From Cloeon dipterum (Eukaryota; Arthropoda; Insecta; Ephemeroptera; Baetidae): 64,000 nucleotides of DNA. Positions 23,433-34,950 of this stretch are shown here, piece by piece. The notes beneath the pieces are model-generated. The model did not search any database and was not told the DNA's origin. It was given only the letters and a program-made list of their open reading frames with translations. The stretch spans positions 22,899,681 through 22,963,680 of the forward strand of contig NC_088786.1 in NCBI RefSeq assembly GCF_949628265.1, written 5' to 3'. Made by a program: the position numbers and the translations under genes. Each line of letters begins with the position of its first letter. Positions within the stretch are counted from its first letter, which is position 1.

Positions 23433-25288
23433 CTGTAAATGCCAAAGTAAAATATTCACATCCACAATTTGTTAATTGATTTGGCTCGATTTTCTGGTTT
23501 TGGATTCAATACAAACTCAAGGTTGCAGGTCTGTAATTCTCTACCTTTATTCAAAATACTGTCTCTACAATACAAAAATACAGGAAAAAAAGGAAATCCT
23601 ACATTAAGGATAAAAATTCAGCTGAAACATAGTGTGAAATCACAAATCAAAGTTGGCAAATTATGTCCAATTTGAGCAGCAAAATCAAGTGAGCTAAATT
23701 AAAATAAAAAGCGAGAATTCACGGGTCAAACGTCTGTTCAACAAAATTGTACAAAAAGAAACGAGTCAGAATTTCTACATTTTACAGCAAATGCTTGAAC
23801 TTTGTTCCATGTGTTGAGATACAAAATATCATGTATAATGATAAGAAGCGTACAACGAGGTTCATTATTGCTTTCACTTGAGAACATTCTGTAATAAAAA
23901 TATTTCACATATTATTGTTGTATCTGTATGGCTATTGACTGTTGTGTGATGGAGATGAGTCGGAAAAATTTCAACTTGCGTTATTTACATCAAATTTTGA
24001 TTTATGATACTGTGTGCAGCGGGTGAGATGAATGCTTTGTTGAGTTTCCTTTCCAGGATCACGGATTTAATCGGAACAGAACCAAAACTCGTCACATTTT
24101 TTCTATAATTACATAGGAACAAGGGTCGGGATTCAATCAGTAAAAAAGCACAGCATAAATTAAGGTTGTTAGTTCACTAACACTCAAACACACGACTTGC
24201 TGTTATTATTATGGTACTCCTACGTCTCATGTTATAATATTTTACGGTTTGCTTTGTGTAACACAATTATAAGGCTCTCTATCTTAAATACGAACGGTCA
24301 ATCAAACTGATTGATTTGCTGAGGTATTGGCTTGTAACAGGTTTATGGAATGCACTGTGTTATGTGTATTAATTTTCATTGCTTGTTAACAGCACACTTA
24401 CGCTTCGTTAATCTAAGTCCAAACAATCATGGGTTAAAACTAAACTACACAAAATGTAAATATGAGGAAGGTTTTCGTATACGATTTGTCAACATGGTGT
24501 TAACAAAAGCAATTAAGTCTGGTTTCAAATTTAAATGCGTTTAAAGTAGGATCAAGATCGAGATCTGCAGATTGAAGAGAAGCAGGACTTGCAAAGGTTG
24601 CAAAACAAAAGTTGAAACCGCCTTGTCAAACTATTGATATTTTTCGATTCCATGCAGCTAAAGTCTATCACACATCAATAAGTTATGTACATGGCGATTG
24701 CTCTATAATTATTTTCAATACCTGTGTGTATAATTGCAGTATAAATGTTCACTCTACAATGTATATCGTATATACTAAACTTTATGTATGGCAACATTTG
24801 ATATTGCTAATCGTATCATTAACCTATGTGCAATGGTTTTCCGTGTCCTCAGATCTTTAGAACAAAACTAAGGTATAAGTTAAAAGCAGGTGAAAATGGC
24901 TTTTGCTCTTGGCTAATGAGTCAGCTGCAGAGAGGCGCTCTGGGTACACGTAATCACTATTTCCAAAACACATTCACATGGCCATTTTCAATTGTATAAT
25001 ATCACTCAAAAATAAATAACGCACCTTCTCTAATGTACAAACTAGCAGCATTTAAGTATTGAGATTTCCAAAATTCAAGTCGCGCCTCTCTGCGGGAACA
25101 GAAATTGTTTTAGACAGGCAGCTATTTAGCTTTAGCTGCGCATATTCAAGGCTTAACAGCAGTTCAAACGTGATTTTTTTCGCTCCGTCGCGAGTTAGCA
25201 TCAATACAAATTGCTTCCGAGCGCAATTAAACAAATACCTAAACTAGAGAAAAGTGAATGAAGTCTTCTTGGCACATCACTAACTTCT
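23433..25288. other. MCM8 5' flank and long 3' UTR of the Myb/SANT-like gene
   Basis: AT-rich, no convincing coding sequence on either strand. A minus-strand AATAAA at 23546-23551 is the best end for the Myb/SANT-like transcript, giving a 3' UTR of about 1.7 kb. If so, that UTR reaches almost to the MCM8 5' exon, and the MCM8 promoter must overlap or lie within it. Confidence 0.5.
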
Positions 25289-27511
25289 TCAGCTGTCAGC
25301 GTCAGCCTCCTCCTCCTCCTTAATGTTCTCCTCGATCTCAAGCCTGCCAGGCTCACTCGAGTCAGTGGCTTCATAGTTCTCGCCACCGTCCATGATCTCT
25401 GGCTTGTCAAGCAGACTCAGGATTCGTTTCTGCATTTTGATGCTCTGTCGCTGCAGCTTGATCTGCTGCTCCAGCATCAGCAGCAGCGCGCGGTTGTGGA
25501 TGTCGTTTTCGTGCTTCGTCTGCTGCAGAAACTCGAGCACAAATGCCCACCCTACACTTTCAGGGCTTGCGGTGCCCTCTTCCATGATGGGATTATGATG
25601 CTCAGGGCGAACAGCAGCCTCCTCGGCTCGCAGGTTGGCCAGCAGGGCAGAGTCAAATGAAAACCTAGGCTTTTTGCCCACAGACTTCCTTCCGCTAGGG
25701 GGCGGTGGGGTTCCCTCCCGGCTCGGCCGCTTGGTGCCCATGCGGATGAGCGCTGGCACTCTGGAAGTGTTGTGTGTTCCATTTGGAGGTTGTACGGGCG
25801 GCACCGACGTGAGACTGATGGTAAGTGATGGAGGGATATTGGGCAGGCCATTGGTCGGCAGCGTCAAGGCGGTGGGGAGGGCTGGGGCGGCCGCGGCAGC
25901 TGCTGCAGCAACAGGGGCTTGAGACTGTTTGTCAGTTTCGCTTGAAGAGTTTTCCTCAGCTTCGTCCTCTTCGTCACCCTCTTGCTGGGCCATCAGCATT
26001 CCAGGGTCAATGTCGCAACACAATGCTTCAGCGCCTTCATTATCTGCAACAAGTTTTGTGAATGTTAGCTTCGGAAAACTTAGCACAGGTTTCATTTTCG
26101 TTCAACTGGTAACATAGCCATGGATATCGAAAAGAATTTACTTTTTAATCAAAGAATAGCCTCAAATATAGTCAATAGTAATGCATTAATTACTAAATAT
26201 TAATATAACATATATTACATACTAATTATATTCTTCAACTGATTTTTTACCTGATCCACCTCCAGATTGTTGAGCAGTTAAATGCGCATGCTGTTGTTGA
26301 AGCTGCTGTAATTGCTGCAGTTGTTGTAGATTTTCTGCAAAAATTTGTTGTTGGGCGGCAGCTGCCTGATCTGCAGATGTGTACGCCATGGTCGCCTCGT
26401 CAGACCCCAAAATTGAGTGTACAGCGTCCCACAGCTTAAAGTTGCCCTTTGGAAAACCCAAGCTTCGCTTCCGTAACTCCATTCTGAAATAAGCAATTGA
26501 ATATGTTAACAGGATACAGGATGTGACTCTTAATCAGTAAGTTTCTTTCCATTTCCTCAAACAGCAATAGATTACAAAAACTGTAACTCAGCAGTCTTAC
26601 CTATACTCTTGGGAGAGATTGGCTATGCGGGTTTTAACTTCTGTGCTTGATCTTGAGTAGCCTTTTTCTTGCAGAAGCCTGGCCATTTCATCAAGCATGA
26701 AGCCATTTCTCTTGGTGGTCTTCATCTCCTGAACTCTTTCCGCCCACAGCTGCAGCAAAACGAGAGTCTCGGCTTCGCCCCAGTTTGGGCTGCGTCTCTT
26801 ACGCTGCTCCGCTAAGCACATCACAGTCCACATTTTCATCTCGTCACATACATTGACCTTGTTTTAACTAAACTTCCACAAAAGGAGTTCTACGAAAATC
26901 CATTTACCAGAATGACAGCATAAAATTTCAACAGTCACGTGAAACTCAAAACCAGAAAAAGCCAAATCAAACTTTTGAAAACAAAATTGTAGCAATTTAA
27001 TAAATGTAAAATTTTAAAATTGCTTACTTTCTTGCTTGTTGTACAACTTCCATCCACTATAAGGCCCTTGGTTGGCTTCAAGCAATTCCGTAATTATTTG
27101 CTGTGAACTCTCACCAAGATCAGCGACTGCAAGGAGATCTGATTTACACGGGCAATTAATATCAATCCTCATAATTGTAATATTAATTTTTTGTCAGATT
27201 GCATTAGCATTTAAGTTTTATTTTAATGAATCAAAGAAAAGAAAAATAAATTATATTTCTTCTCTAATTGAAGGCCGATTAGAGTTGAAGAATAAAAATT
27301 TTCAAACGCGTGTTACCTGCAGGCAAAATCCTCTGGTGCCCATTTTGCCTGTTGGCTCCGTTTCTGTAATAGCCCCTTCCTCGTCCTCGAGGCTGCCAGG
27401 AGCCTCCAGTGCTGTGTCTGCGAATCGCTTGTGGATCTGCCATTGCCTGTAAATATGCTCAAGCTCAATATCGCATGCAGCACAAATCGCAGTGATTTGA
27501 TAACCCCCCAT
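25289..27511 (-). CDS. Myb/SANT-like (trihelix) DNA-binding protein
   Basis: Five exons (27317..27511, 27028..27100, 26601..26811, 26251..26483, 25289..26043) join in phase to 488 residues. The middle holds a Myb/SANT-like domain of the trihelix type: SPNWGEAETLVLLQLWAER, then STEVKTRIANLSQEYR and LGFPKGNFKLWDAVHSILG. It is followed by a glutamine-rich stretch (LQQLQQLQQLQQQ), an acidic region, an alanine/proline-rich linker, a basic patch KRPSREG...GKKPRFSF and a C-terminal helical segment probably used for self-association. It is likely a nuclear transcriptional regulator; I do not recognise a named orthologue. The 5' part is less sure: exon 2 read through its donor ends at once (stop 27014-27016), and an ATG at 26839 could start a shorter product containing the whole DNA-binding domain. 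Confidence 0.75.
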
Positions 27512-28568
27512 GTCTCATTTTTACGGTTTTGGTGCTAACAACGTCATGCTAAAATGTAAACAAACCAAAATAAACGCGAAAAAGCCGCTTACTGAGCGAT
27601 GGAAACGTGATTCAAGCCGAAATTAGGTCCGCGGGTGCCATTTTAGGGGTGAAAAAATCATTGGATCCATCTTTAAATTATGACAGGTACGTAAACAATA
27701 ATTCCGTATTGATTGATTGCACTATTTACACAGAAAATCACGTTTAAAATCGCTCACCAAAATCAAACTGGCATTAAAAGCAAGTGAAGAGGCCGCGACG
27801 CCGCTTTTCCCGATTGAAATGGGTCTCGGGTTCGCTGCTCAATAGGGTAAATCACATTGATCAATTTCTATAAAATGGACACGATAATTAATCGTTAATT
27901 ACATGCGGGAATGCGGCGGCCTCTTCAAGGTCCGCGTCTGCCCTTGGGTCCTCTTTGCAACCCTATTTTCCAACCGGCTTACCCCTGTTAGACGCTGGAT
28001 CGCTTCCCTAGAAGATCACGCGCATCTCCGGAGAGATCCTTTCTGTTATCAAATCGTCAAATACTCATGAATTATCGAGAAATTCGAGTTAATTTGGCGT
28101 CCTTTCACTGCAATTAAATGGCAGAATGCGCGCGGAACACGAAGAGCGACTGGCTGATTGGCGAACTACTTTTTTGGTGGCGCCAAATTTAAAATTTTAA
28201 GTATTGCCTCCCATTTTTGTTTTTCTAGCTGAATGGACATGGGCACGACTTTTGATTGATTTTGTACTCAATGATATAAAAATAACTCACACTCGATTAA
28301 GATTTTTATGAAGCATTAAATATCTCTTGATATATAAATTGTCTGACTCTTCTTGACGAGAGCGAGGTAAATCTTAAAAATATTTAATGGCTCATCATCA
28401 CACAACGTTGTGTTGTTGAGGCACTGATGGGCACTGATCCACTGATGTGATAAAAACATGATGTTTTATTTTTGGACTTTTAATTAAAATTGACAACACA
28501 ATCGGTAAAGACTTAACTTATCAGAGCTTTATTTTATTTTGTTTACTGAAATTTCCAGACTCTTTCTC
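27512..28568. promoter_or_regulatory. Divergent 5' region of Myb/SANT-like gene and ACTMAP
   Basis: About 1 kb between divergent starts. On the ACTMAP side, 28153-28190 has an inverted CCAAT box (TGATTGG) followed by an E2F-like GGCGCCAAA (28179-28187). A splice acceptor-like TTTCCAG at 28552-28558 just before the ACTMAP ATG suggests that ACTMAP has a non-coding upstream exon in this region. No other gene is evident. Confidence 0.5.
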
Positions 28569-29591
28569 ATGTCATTAAACACCTTTGTCGAGAGGAACAA
28601 TGGTACACACCAGCAGGGGCCTGCAGGGCCAGCTCCACCACCGCCACCACCTCCAGCTGTTCGCGACTCGGAGAAAAGACGATCATCTTTAAAAAATTGT
28701 GATGCTGATTCCCATGAGTCCACTGTGGAAAAACTCACACAAAGATTGGTTGACTGGAATTCATTTGGTGGATCAGCTTCTGGCTTGGTAATTTCGAGAT
28801 ATGTTCAACATATACCACAAGTTGGTCCAAAGTAAAGTTGTTTCAAATTAATGCTACAGGGCCTATTTTTAATCATAATTTTACAGGTGCGGCATAGTTG
28901 CCCTGAATATGGCGCTGTCAATTTTTTTGGAGAAAGAAATTTGTGTTGAGGAGATCTTACAAGTTGCTAGGGAGAGGAGATACACAAACCACGGAGAAAT
29001 GTTCTCAGCTGAAAATCTCAGGCTACTAGCTTTAAATTTTACACCGCACATTGAGGTGCAAATGATCAACTCTGAACAACTGCGAGATGGTTCTTTCATA
29101 GCAACAAGTATCGCCGCAGGGGATGTGCTGCTTGTGCCGTATCCTTTTCAAAAAGTAGAAAAAAAACAAATGCATAAATGCAAGAATATTTTCTTCACTT
29201 AGAACCCAGGTATGACTCGGCCAGGAATTTTTCACCCGAGTGTTTGCGCGGCCACAAAGCGCATTGGGCAATCATAACAGGAATCATAATCCCATTGAGC
29301 GAAAAACTCTGCGCTCAGCCCTTACACAATTTTAAGAGTATGGAGCCAGGTCCAGCAGCGCTAGCAGAAGTGGCTAATTACTTGCCATCAAATTTCATCC
29401 ACGTGCTAGCTCTGCAAGGGAAAAGCAGACTTCTGAGTGCATGGCCACTGCTGGCCTTGGCTGCCAGTAACGAAAACTTATTTCAATTTGATCCTGAAAG
29501 GGAGGCTAGTGATCTGGAATACATTGTACCTGAGGGGGGACTGAGACAAGGTCTTTGTGGGAAAGCTCTCCTTTTTAAATCCACCAACTAA
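28569..29591 (+). CDS. ACTMAP: Actin maturation protease ACTMAP (C19orf54 family)
   Basis: Cysteine protease that cleaves the acetylated first residue(s) from nascent actin, exposing the acidic N-terminus later acetylated by NAA80. Three exons (28569..28831, 28887..29138, 29210..29591) join in phase to 298 residues; human ACTMAP is about 350. Family marks in order: a proline run (PAPPPPPPPA) near the N-terminus; the nucleophile block VGPKCGIVALNMA with Cys89; ERRYTNHGEMFS; GHKAHWAI with the expected catalytic histidine (His190); and the C-terminal block YIVPEGGLRQGLCGKALL. The second exon ends inside a proline codon (CC|G) and resumes as VPYDSARNF, matching the family IPYDEDFN. AATAAA follows at 29646-29651. 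The ATG at 28569 is the first in frame; the open frame runs further up to a splice acceptor. Confidence 0.92.
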
Positions 29592-30054
29592 TTACACACT
29601 TCTCTATACAAAATGTGATCAGACTTGTTTTATTGGGGACAAGTGAATAAAGAAATCCTTTTCGTTTCAATATTAACTTGTTCAGTTTATTTTGCGACAC
29701 AATTAACTTATTGCAAGTCATAGAGATATAGAATAAAAAAGGAATTGCAAGAATCAGTCAGACTTCTTTAAAGGTCACGCTTTTTAGATTAATTGAGAGA
29801 AGCTTGCACACTCAAACCATTTCACTCTTAAAATTAGATGAAATTCAAATGCCTGCCGCAAATAGGCGAAATTAACTTAAAGCTAATTTGATCCTTATCA
29901 CAAACCTGTGATATAAAACTGTAAGACAAAAATTAGAACGACGTGATAATTGCGATCATTTGGAGCAATTTCCCCACTCAAAAGAAAGTTACACAACACT
30001 CTAGTAAAGCTGACAGGTAACAACAGAAGGAACTAAGATTTATTTTGAAACTGC
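29592..30054. other. Convergent 3' ends of ACTMAP and TMEM179-like gene
   Basis: Holds the plus-strand AATAAA of ACTMAP (29646-29651) and a minus-strand AATAAA for the TMEM179-like gene (30039-30044), the latter only about 10 bases past its stop. I see nothing else. Confidence 0.55.
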
Positions 30055-31355
30055 TTACTTAGCATTACGTATACTCAAACACAGGTCATCAGACTTCAGA
30101 AGAGATTTCAGGTCCTTAGCAATCTACAGTTATTGTTTTATCCTCAGAAGACTACAATGAGGGAAATTATTATTAAAGGTTTGAAAAAAACGTTTTTATT
30201 TTTACCGTGCTGGGTCTAGGAACTGCAGTTTGCTTCACGTCTGAAGCTGGCATCAGGTCAAAGTCTGCAAGGCACAGATAGCGAATAAATAGGAGGAGGG
30301 CAGCCAGTCCCCAACCACCAGCACTTATCCAAGCAAAAGTCTGTAATTCAAGAAACGGTTAACTCCTATGCAACATCTTACTTGTAAATTACACAAGTCC
30401 CTGTAAATATATCAAATTGTATTAATTATATTCAAACTCGTCTCATTCTACAATACCACACATATAAAAGATGGAATTTCGTGTATAATTCCTTATATTT
30501 TACAGGAATATTTTTATTGCAATTGTACAAATTTGTGTCAAAGTTTAAGCCTCTATTACCTCTAATGTATCCAAGCTAGATGTTTGTGGTACCTTGAAGC
30601 CCGGATCCACCTTCCCAGTGCAAACTTCTCTTGCAAGCTTAGGTTGTCTGTTTGATTCAGTATGTACAGTCATATATTTAAATACCAAAAAAGTGCTAAT
30701 ATATTATAGTACAAGGTGCAAGATTTTTTAAACGTCCAAAAGCACGAACCAAAATTATTTACAGTTAAAAGGGACTCACCCCAGTTCTTCCAAATACGTG
30801 GACAAAAGGTTGCAGGTTTCTTTCAGTCCTGAGGAGGTCAACGCCGCTGCGGTCATTGCGATTGGCATGAAGACTATGTTGAAAGCAAACGCCGCAAAAA
30901 CCAGCTTCCATGGTTCAACTCTGTGTAGGGAAATTCATCAATATAATACAAGTTCACAATTGAAAATAAATTAAGATAACTAACCCATCTGAGGATTTGC
31001 CTCCTCTTCCACAAAAAGCAAAAGATCCACCCCAAATAAGAGCATAAACGGCAGTCAGGAGGGGCACGAACTGGCAAAAAGAGCAAAGGGCGTCTCTGCC
31101 CCACTTGCTGGTCGTGAAATCAATTTCAAACTTTGCGACGCTGCTTTTGTTGTCAAATGGTCGAAATTTTATTTCCGCGTAAAGTGGACACTGGCCCTGA
31201 AGACCCTGCAGCCAGTAGCCGAAGATGATCGCGCAGGCATATCCGGATATCGCAGTCGTTGCATAGACGAATATCTGCAGCATTTTCCATTGTGGACGCA
31301 CCGTGCTGCTCGGCTTTGGCGTGATTTCGTTGTATTGAGGTCGGGACGATGGCAT
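30055..31355 (-). CDS. Four-pass membrane protein, TMEM179-like
   Basis: Five exons (30985..31355, 30780..30920, 30560..30647, 30206..30340, 30055..30123) join in phase to 267 residues. Four hydrophobic segments are visible: FVYATTAISGYACAIIFGYW, FCQFVPLLTAVYALIWGGSF, LVFAAFAFNIVFMPIAMTAA and ISAGGWGLAALLLFIRYLCL. The first extracellular/lumenal loop has GQCPLYAEI, which aligns with GRCLLFTEG of TMEM179, and the second loop carries cysteines (ETCNLL, REVCTGK) as in that family. The orientation and loop layout resemble TMEM179/179B; function of the family is unknown. The third exon has two possible donors 33 bases apart (30593 and 30560); the longer form was chosen because it keeps the residues before the last membrane segment. 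Confidence 0.72.
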
Positions 31356-32457
31356 CTTATTTGCGGCGACAGCACAAACGTGTCACATCTTCATATTGCG
31401 AGACACAAAAGAACCGAGACAGAAATCTAGATTGATGTGTTAACAAATATACAAAGAAAAACAAAACAACTGATTAAAGTAGCTTTGAAGAGCCCAAGGA
31501 TATAAATGGGCGTGGCACAAATGGGCCTGTGTTGATTTTTCTCACTATCAGGGAATACCCCTACCCCTCCCACTCCTACCGATTGCTTAGATTCACGCAA
31601 ATCACCCTAAGCGCGAAAGCCGGAAAGTTGAAAATTGGGTAATGAAGGATTTGACATAGTTACATAGCAAATTTCTTTCACATTACGATTTTGAAACAAT
31701 TTTTCCATTTTTTCATTCCCAGTGTTACAGACGTGTTGATATTTAAAAATATGAAAAACATTAAAATAAAATATAATTTTGCGACTACAGAAAAAAATAT
31801 AACAGAGCAAAAGTGTTTTTGTTGATTATAAGAACGATAAGAACATAAAATTGTTCTTTTCGTTTTTGCGTTTCTAAAGCAACAATAACACTATGTACAT
31901 AAGTCTTTTTAAAAAAATATAATCGTCCTCCTCGTAGCGGCAAAATTGCGAAACTTGAAATAAAAGTAGGGCAACAATAAATTCCACAAATGAAAATTTG
32001 GTTGTTTGTTGAAAGTTCATTTTATTCCCTCTTTATTTTTTCTACTTTTTACATTACGTCCTGTTTGGTGCTATGGTGGCTACCACAGGTTGGCGCTTTG
32101 TGGTTCATTTGGAGGCTCTGCAGGTTGATCTGGTGGCTGTTGCGCTGCAGATCAACCTGCAGAGCCTACAAATGAACCACGGTAATGTAATTAACAAAGA
32201 AGGATATTTTACAGGAATTTTTAATAATTTTCTTTTGCGTTCTGTGCAAATTATTTTAGCATTTAATTTTTTTTTTCAAATTTTAACATCAAAATTTCCA
32301 AACCAAATTTTTGTCACATTTTACACTTTTAAAAATAAAGGAATGAGGATAAATTTTTTATTTCGGTTATGAAAAAAAAATGGAACTGCTACCGAATTGA
32401 AATAATTTTTTGCAACTCATTTTGATATATTTTATATTTAATTGCCAAGTAATGAAT
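31356..32457. other. Spacer upstream of TMEM179-like gene, downstream of IDS
   Basis: Contains the TMEM179-like promoter and, at the other end, the iduronate-2-sulfatase 3' flank with a minus-strand AATAAA at 32357-32362. The only other structure is the hairpin at 32100-32180. Confidence 0.55.
32100..32180. other. Near-perfect 33-bp hairpin (possible small-RNA precursor)
   Basis: Bases 32100-32132 and 32148-32180 are reverse complements over 33 positions with one mismatch, around a 15-base loop. The stem contains GGCTCTGCAGGTTGATCTG and is far more GC-rich than the AT-rich surroundings. Outside the stem two further G:U pairs are possible in RNA. The size suits a microRNA or hairpin siRNA precursor, but a recent inverted duplication would look the same. 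Strand cannot be assigned. Confidence 0.6.
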
Positions 32458-34458
32458 TTATCTGGAAAACTGCCATTTGATTAGATCCTTAAGACTGTCC
32501 TTGACGTTCTTAAATTCAGGACGATATGCAAGGTTGAATTCCTCAGCGGGATCGATTGTATGGTCATAGAGCTCCTCTCCTTCTGTAGTATTCCAGTTTG
32601 GCGTGAGATCTTGGAATCGTACCCACCAAGTAAGCCGCAATTTGTCGGTTCGCGCCGAGTAGCCCATAAACTTCACGTCTCGCAATCGAGGCTGATCGCT
32701 ATTGGTTTGTGGGAAATCATTTGGTCGAGGGTATTGACTGAACGCAGCCGTTCTCCAATGCTCCACTCTTTCCTGCGAATAGAGCAAGGGAGCCAAAGAC
32801 CGCCCTTCAGTGCACAACGGAGAAAAGTCAACTTTCTTGCAAGCTGGCATTTTCGGCAGTGCGACCAGGTCATTCAGAGTTGGGAAAATATCCACTAACT
32901 CCACCAAGTCATCACGAACGAAACTACCGGCGTTTTCTCTGTTATCGGCCCTGACAGTCTGAGAAAGGTCGGGATCGTAAATTATCAGCGGCACACGCAC
33001 AGATTTCTCAAAATTGCTGTATTTTGCCCATTCACTGTGCTCACCGAGAGACCAACCTGCATGTGTTATAGTATAAGCATGTTGATTTCACAAAATTTAC
33101 CAAAAGATACTGGCTCACCATGATCACCAACAACTAAAATTATTGTATCTTCCATCAGTCTCAATGATTTCAATGTCTGTATTAGTTCCCCTATTTGTCT
33201 ATCGATGTAGGTTACCGCCGCAAAATAATGCTGTCTAACTACCTGCGCAAAATTTTCTGAAATTATTATAATATTTAAAATTTTGTTAACGCTTCAGAAA
33301 AAAACTCCAAACCTGGAATTGGTTGAAATGGAAATGTAAGATTTAACTTTTCTACATCATCACGCTCTCTTAAATCAGTCCATGGATTCCAAGAAACAAA
33401 GGAGACTTTTTGAGGCCAAAGCTTAGGATAAGGCTGGCTAATTTTGTCCAAATTATGGTATTCTATCAATGATTAAATTACTATTTCGGAAAATCTTCAA
33501 GAAAATACTAGAATAAGGCTTACTTAAAAATTCTCTGGGAAATTTGAGGGGGATGTGCGGTTTGTGATAGCCAACAGCGACGAAAAACGGACTGGAATTA
33601 TTGTATGTGTTTAAATATTTGCTTGCCGCCTCAGTTGTCTGCAAGTCGGGCAGAGTTCCTTCCGGCTGTAACGCAGGATCAACTGGACAAACTAAATTTT
33701 TTCCAAGTGCTCCTGAATCATCCAGACAAACTTTTGCATTTTTGTATTTCAATGTTGAAGGGTGAAAGGGGGGCTCACTCCAACTCCACGGACTGTCATC
33801 GTTGTAATTTGAAGCAATGCCTGCACAATTCAATATTTTTATTAGCTCGTCTGCTCATTTTAATTTAATTTCACTCTTTTAAGGCGCATGAACTAAAATA
33901 TGTATATATACATATATGATGTGCTGTCGCAGAGATAGAGTTTTAATTTTCATTCCTTTTCATCATATATTTATCTTATCCAACATATACCTGGATGGAA
34001 AATTTTTCCAAATGAAGCAGTTGTGTAACCATGGTTTTTTAAGTGTTGTGGGATAGTAGTATAATTTCCTGCGGTAACTCTCCAGTAACTGTGAGTGTCA
34101 TACAAATACAGAGAATCTGGTCTCCTGCTCGTTAAAAATGAATTTCTGCTTGGGGCGCAAAGCGCTTGCTAAAACCGAGAAAAACCAGAAAAACAAATCA
34201 ATACATTTGCCATGAAGGCGAGCAAAACTTTTCTTGTATATATTATACCTGTGAATAGCTTCTGGTAAAAATTGTACTAACTCTCGCAAGTGAATCCAAA
34301 TTAGGTGTAACTGCATCTGAATCATTGAAGCAGCCCAGTGCGGGTCGCAAATCGTCCACTACGATAAATAGGACATTTTTGCGATATTTGCTGCCTAGCA
34401 CAGCAAGAGTAGAAAAATAGTACAGAAATATTAAAATTATTGAAGCTGAGCCTCTCAT
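32458..34458 (-). CDS. IDS: Lysosomal iduronate-2-sulfatase
   Basis: Sulfatase that removes 2-O-sulfate from iduronate in dermatan and heparan sulfate in the lysosome. Six exons (34249..34458, 33991..34168, 33524..33820, 33313..33462, 33119..33256, 32458..33056) join in phase to 523 residues (human 550). A signal peptide is clear ([20 protein letters not shown]). [15 protein letters not shown] starts the sulfatase fold with metal-binding aspartates; the formylglycine motif CAPSR has its modifiable cysteine at residue 74. [13 protein letters not shown] and VVGDHGWSLGEH supply further active-site residues, and [14 protein letters not shown] is specific to the iduronate-2-sulfatase branch. All key residues visible are kept, so it should be active. 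It is head to head with tankyrase. Confidence 0.95.
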
Positions 34459-34950
34459 TTGAGCAATGGTTGAAAGAAATTCTAATCAGAAAAATATTTC
34501 TACGCAGAGACCATTTCAAAATGGGCTTGGCTCATGACAATTAATGTAAAGCTGAGTCAACTTACATATTTATTTTGACCTCCGACCCTTTAAATTAAAA
34601 TAGCTCTTGGGTCTATTCCCGCCACACTAGAGTGCGGAGTCATCTTGTGGCGATTAGTAACACAAAGCAAGTAAAGCACTCGTACCTTTAGCAGGCCTCC
34701 GTTCCGTACACCCCAGATAAAAGTCGTCAAAGTCTGGGGGCCGCAGCCGAGCGAGAAGCAAAACAAGAGGATTTCTCCCAAACACGGACACTTTTCCTTC
34801 TCGCCCCTCGGTCGTCAGAGAATTGCAGACGCAGGACAAAGCTTCGGTTAGAGGATTCCGAGCCTTCGAGAGGAATTTAGGATTCATTCTCGACTGGCGG
34901 GCTCGGCTTTCGTCGCAGTCGTATGACCTGCCAAATCGCGAGCTCCTAAG
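34459..34950. promoter_or_regulatory. Divergent promoter region of IDS and tankyrase
   Basis: 492 bases between the two start codons. The half next to tankyrase is GC-rich and lacks a TATA box, as is common for housekeeping genes. No further site is assigned. Confidence 0.5.

Noticed and set aside
23469-23675. Plus-strand open frame just beyond MCM8
   Set aside because: No family resemblance and AT-rich codons; it falls in the inferred 3' UTR of the minus-strand Myb/SANT-like gene.
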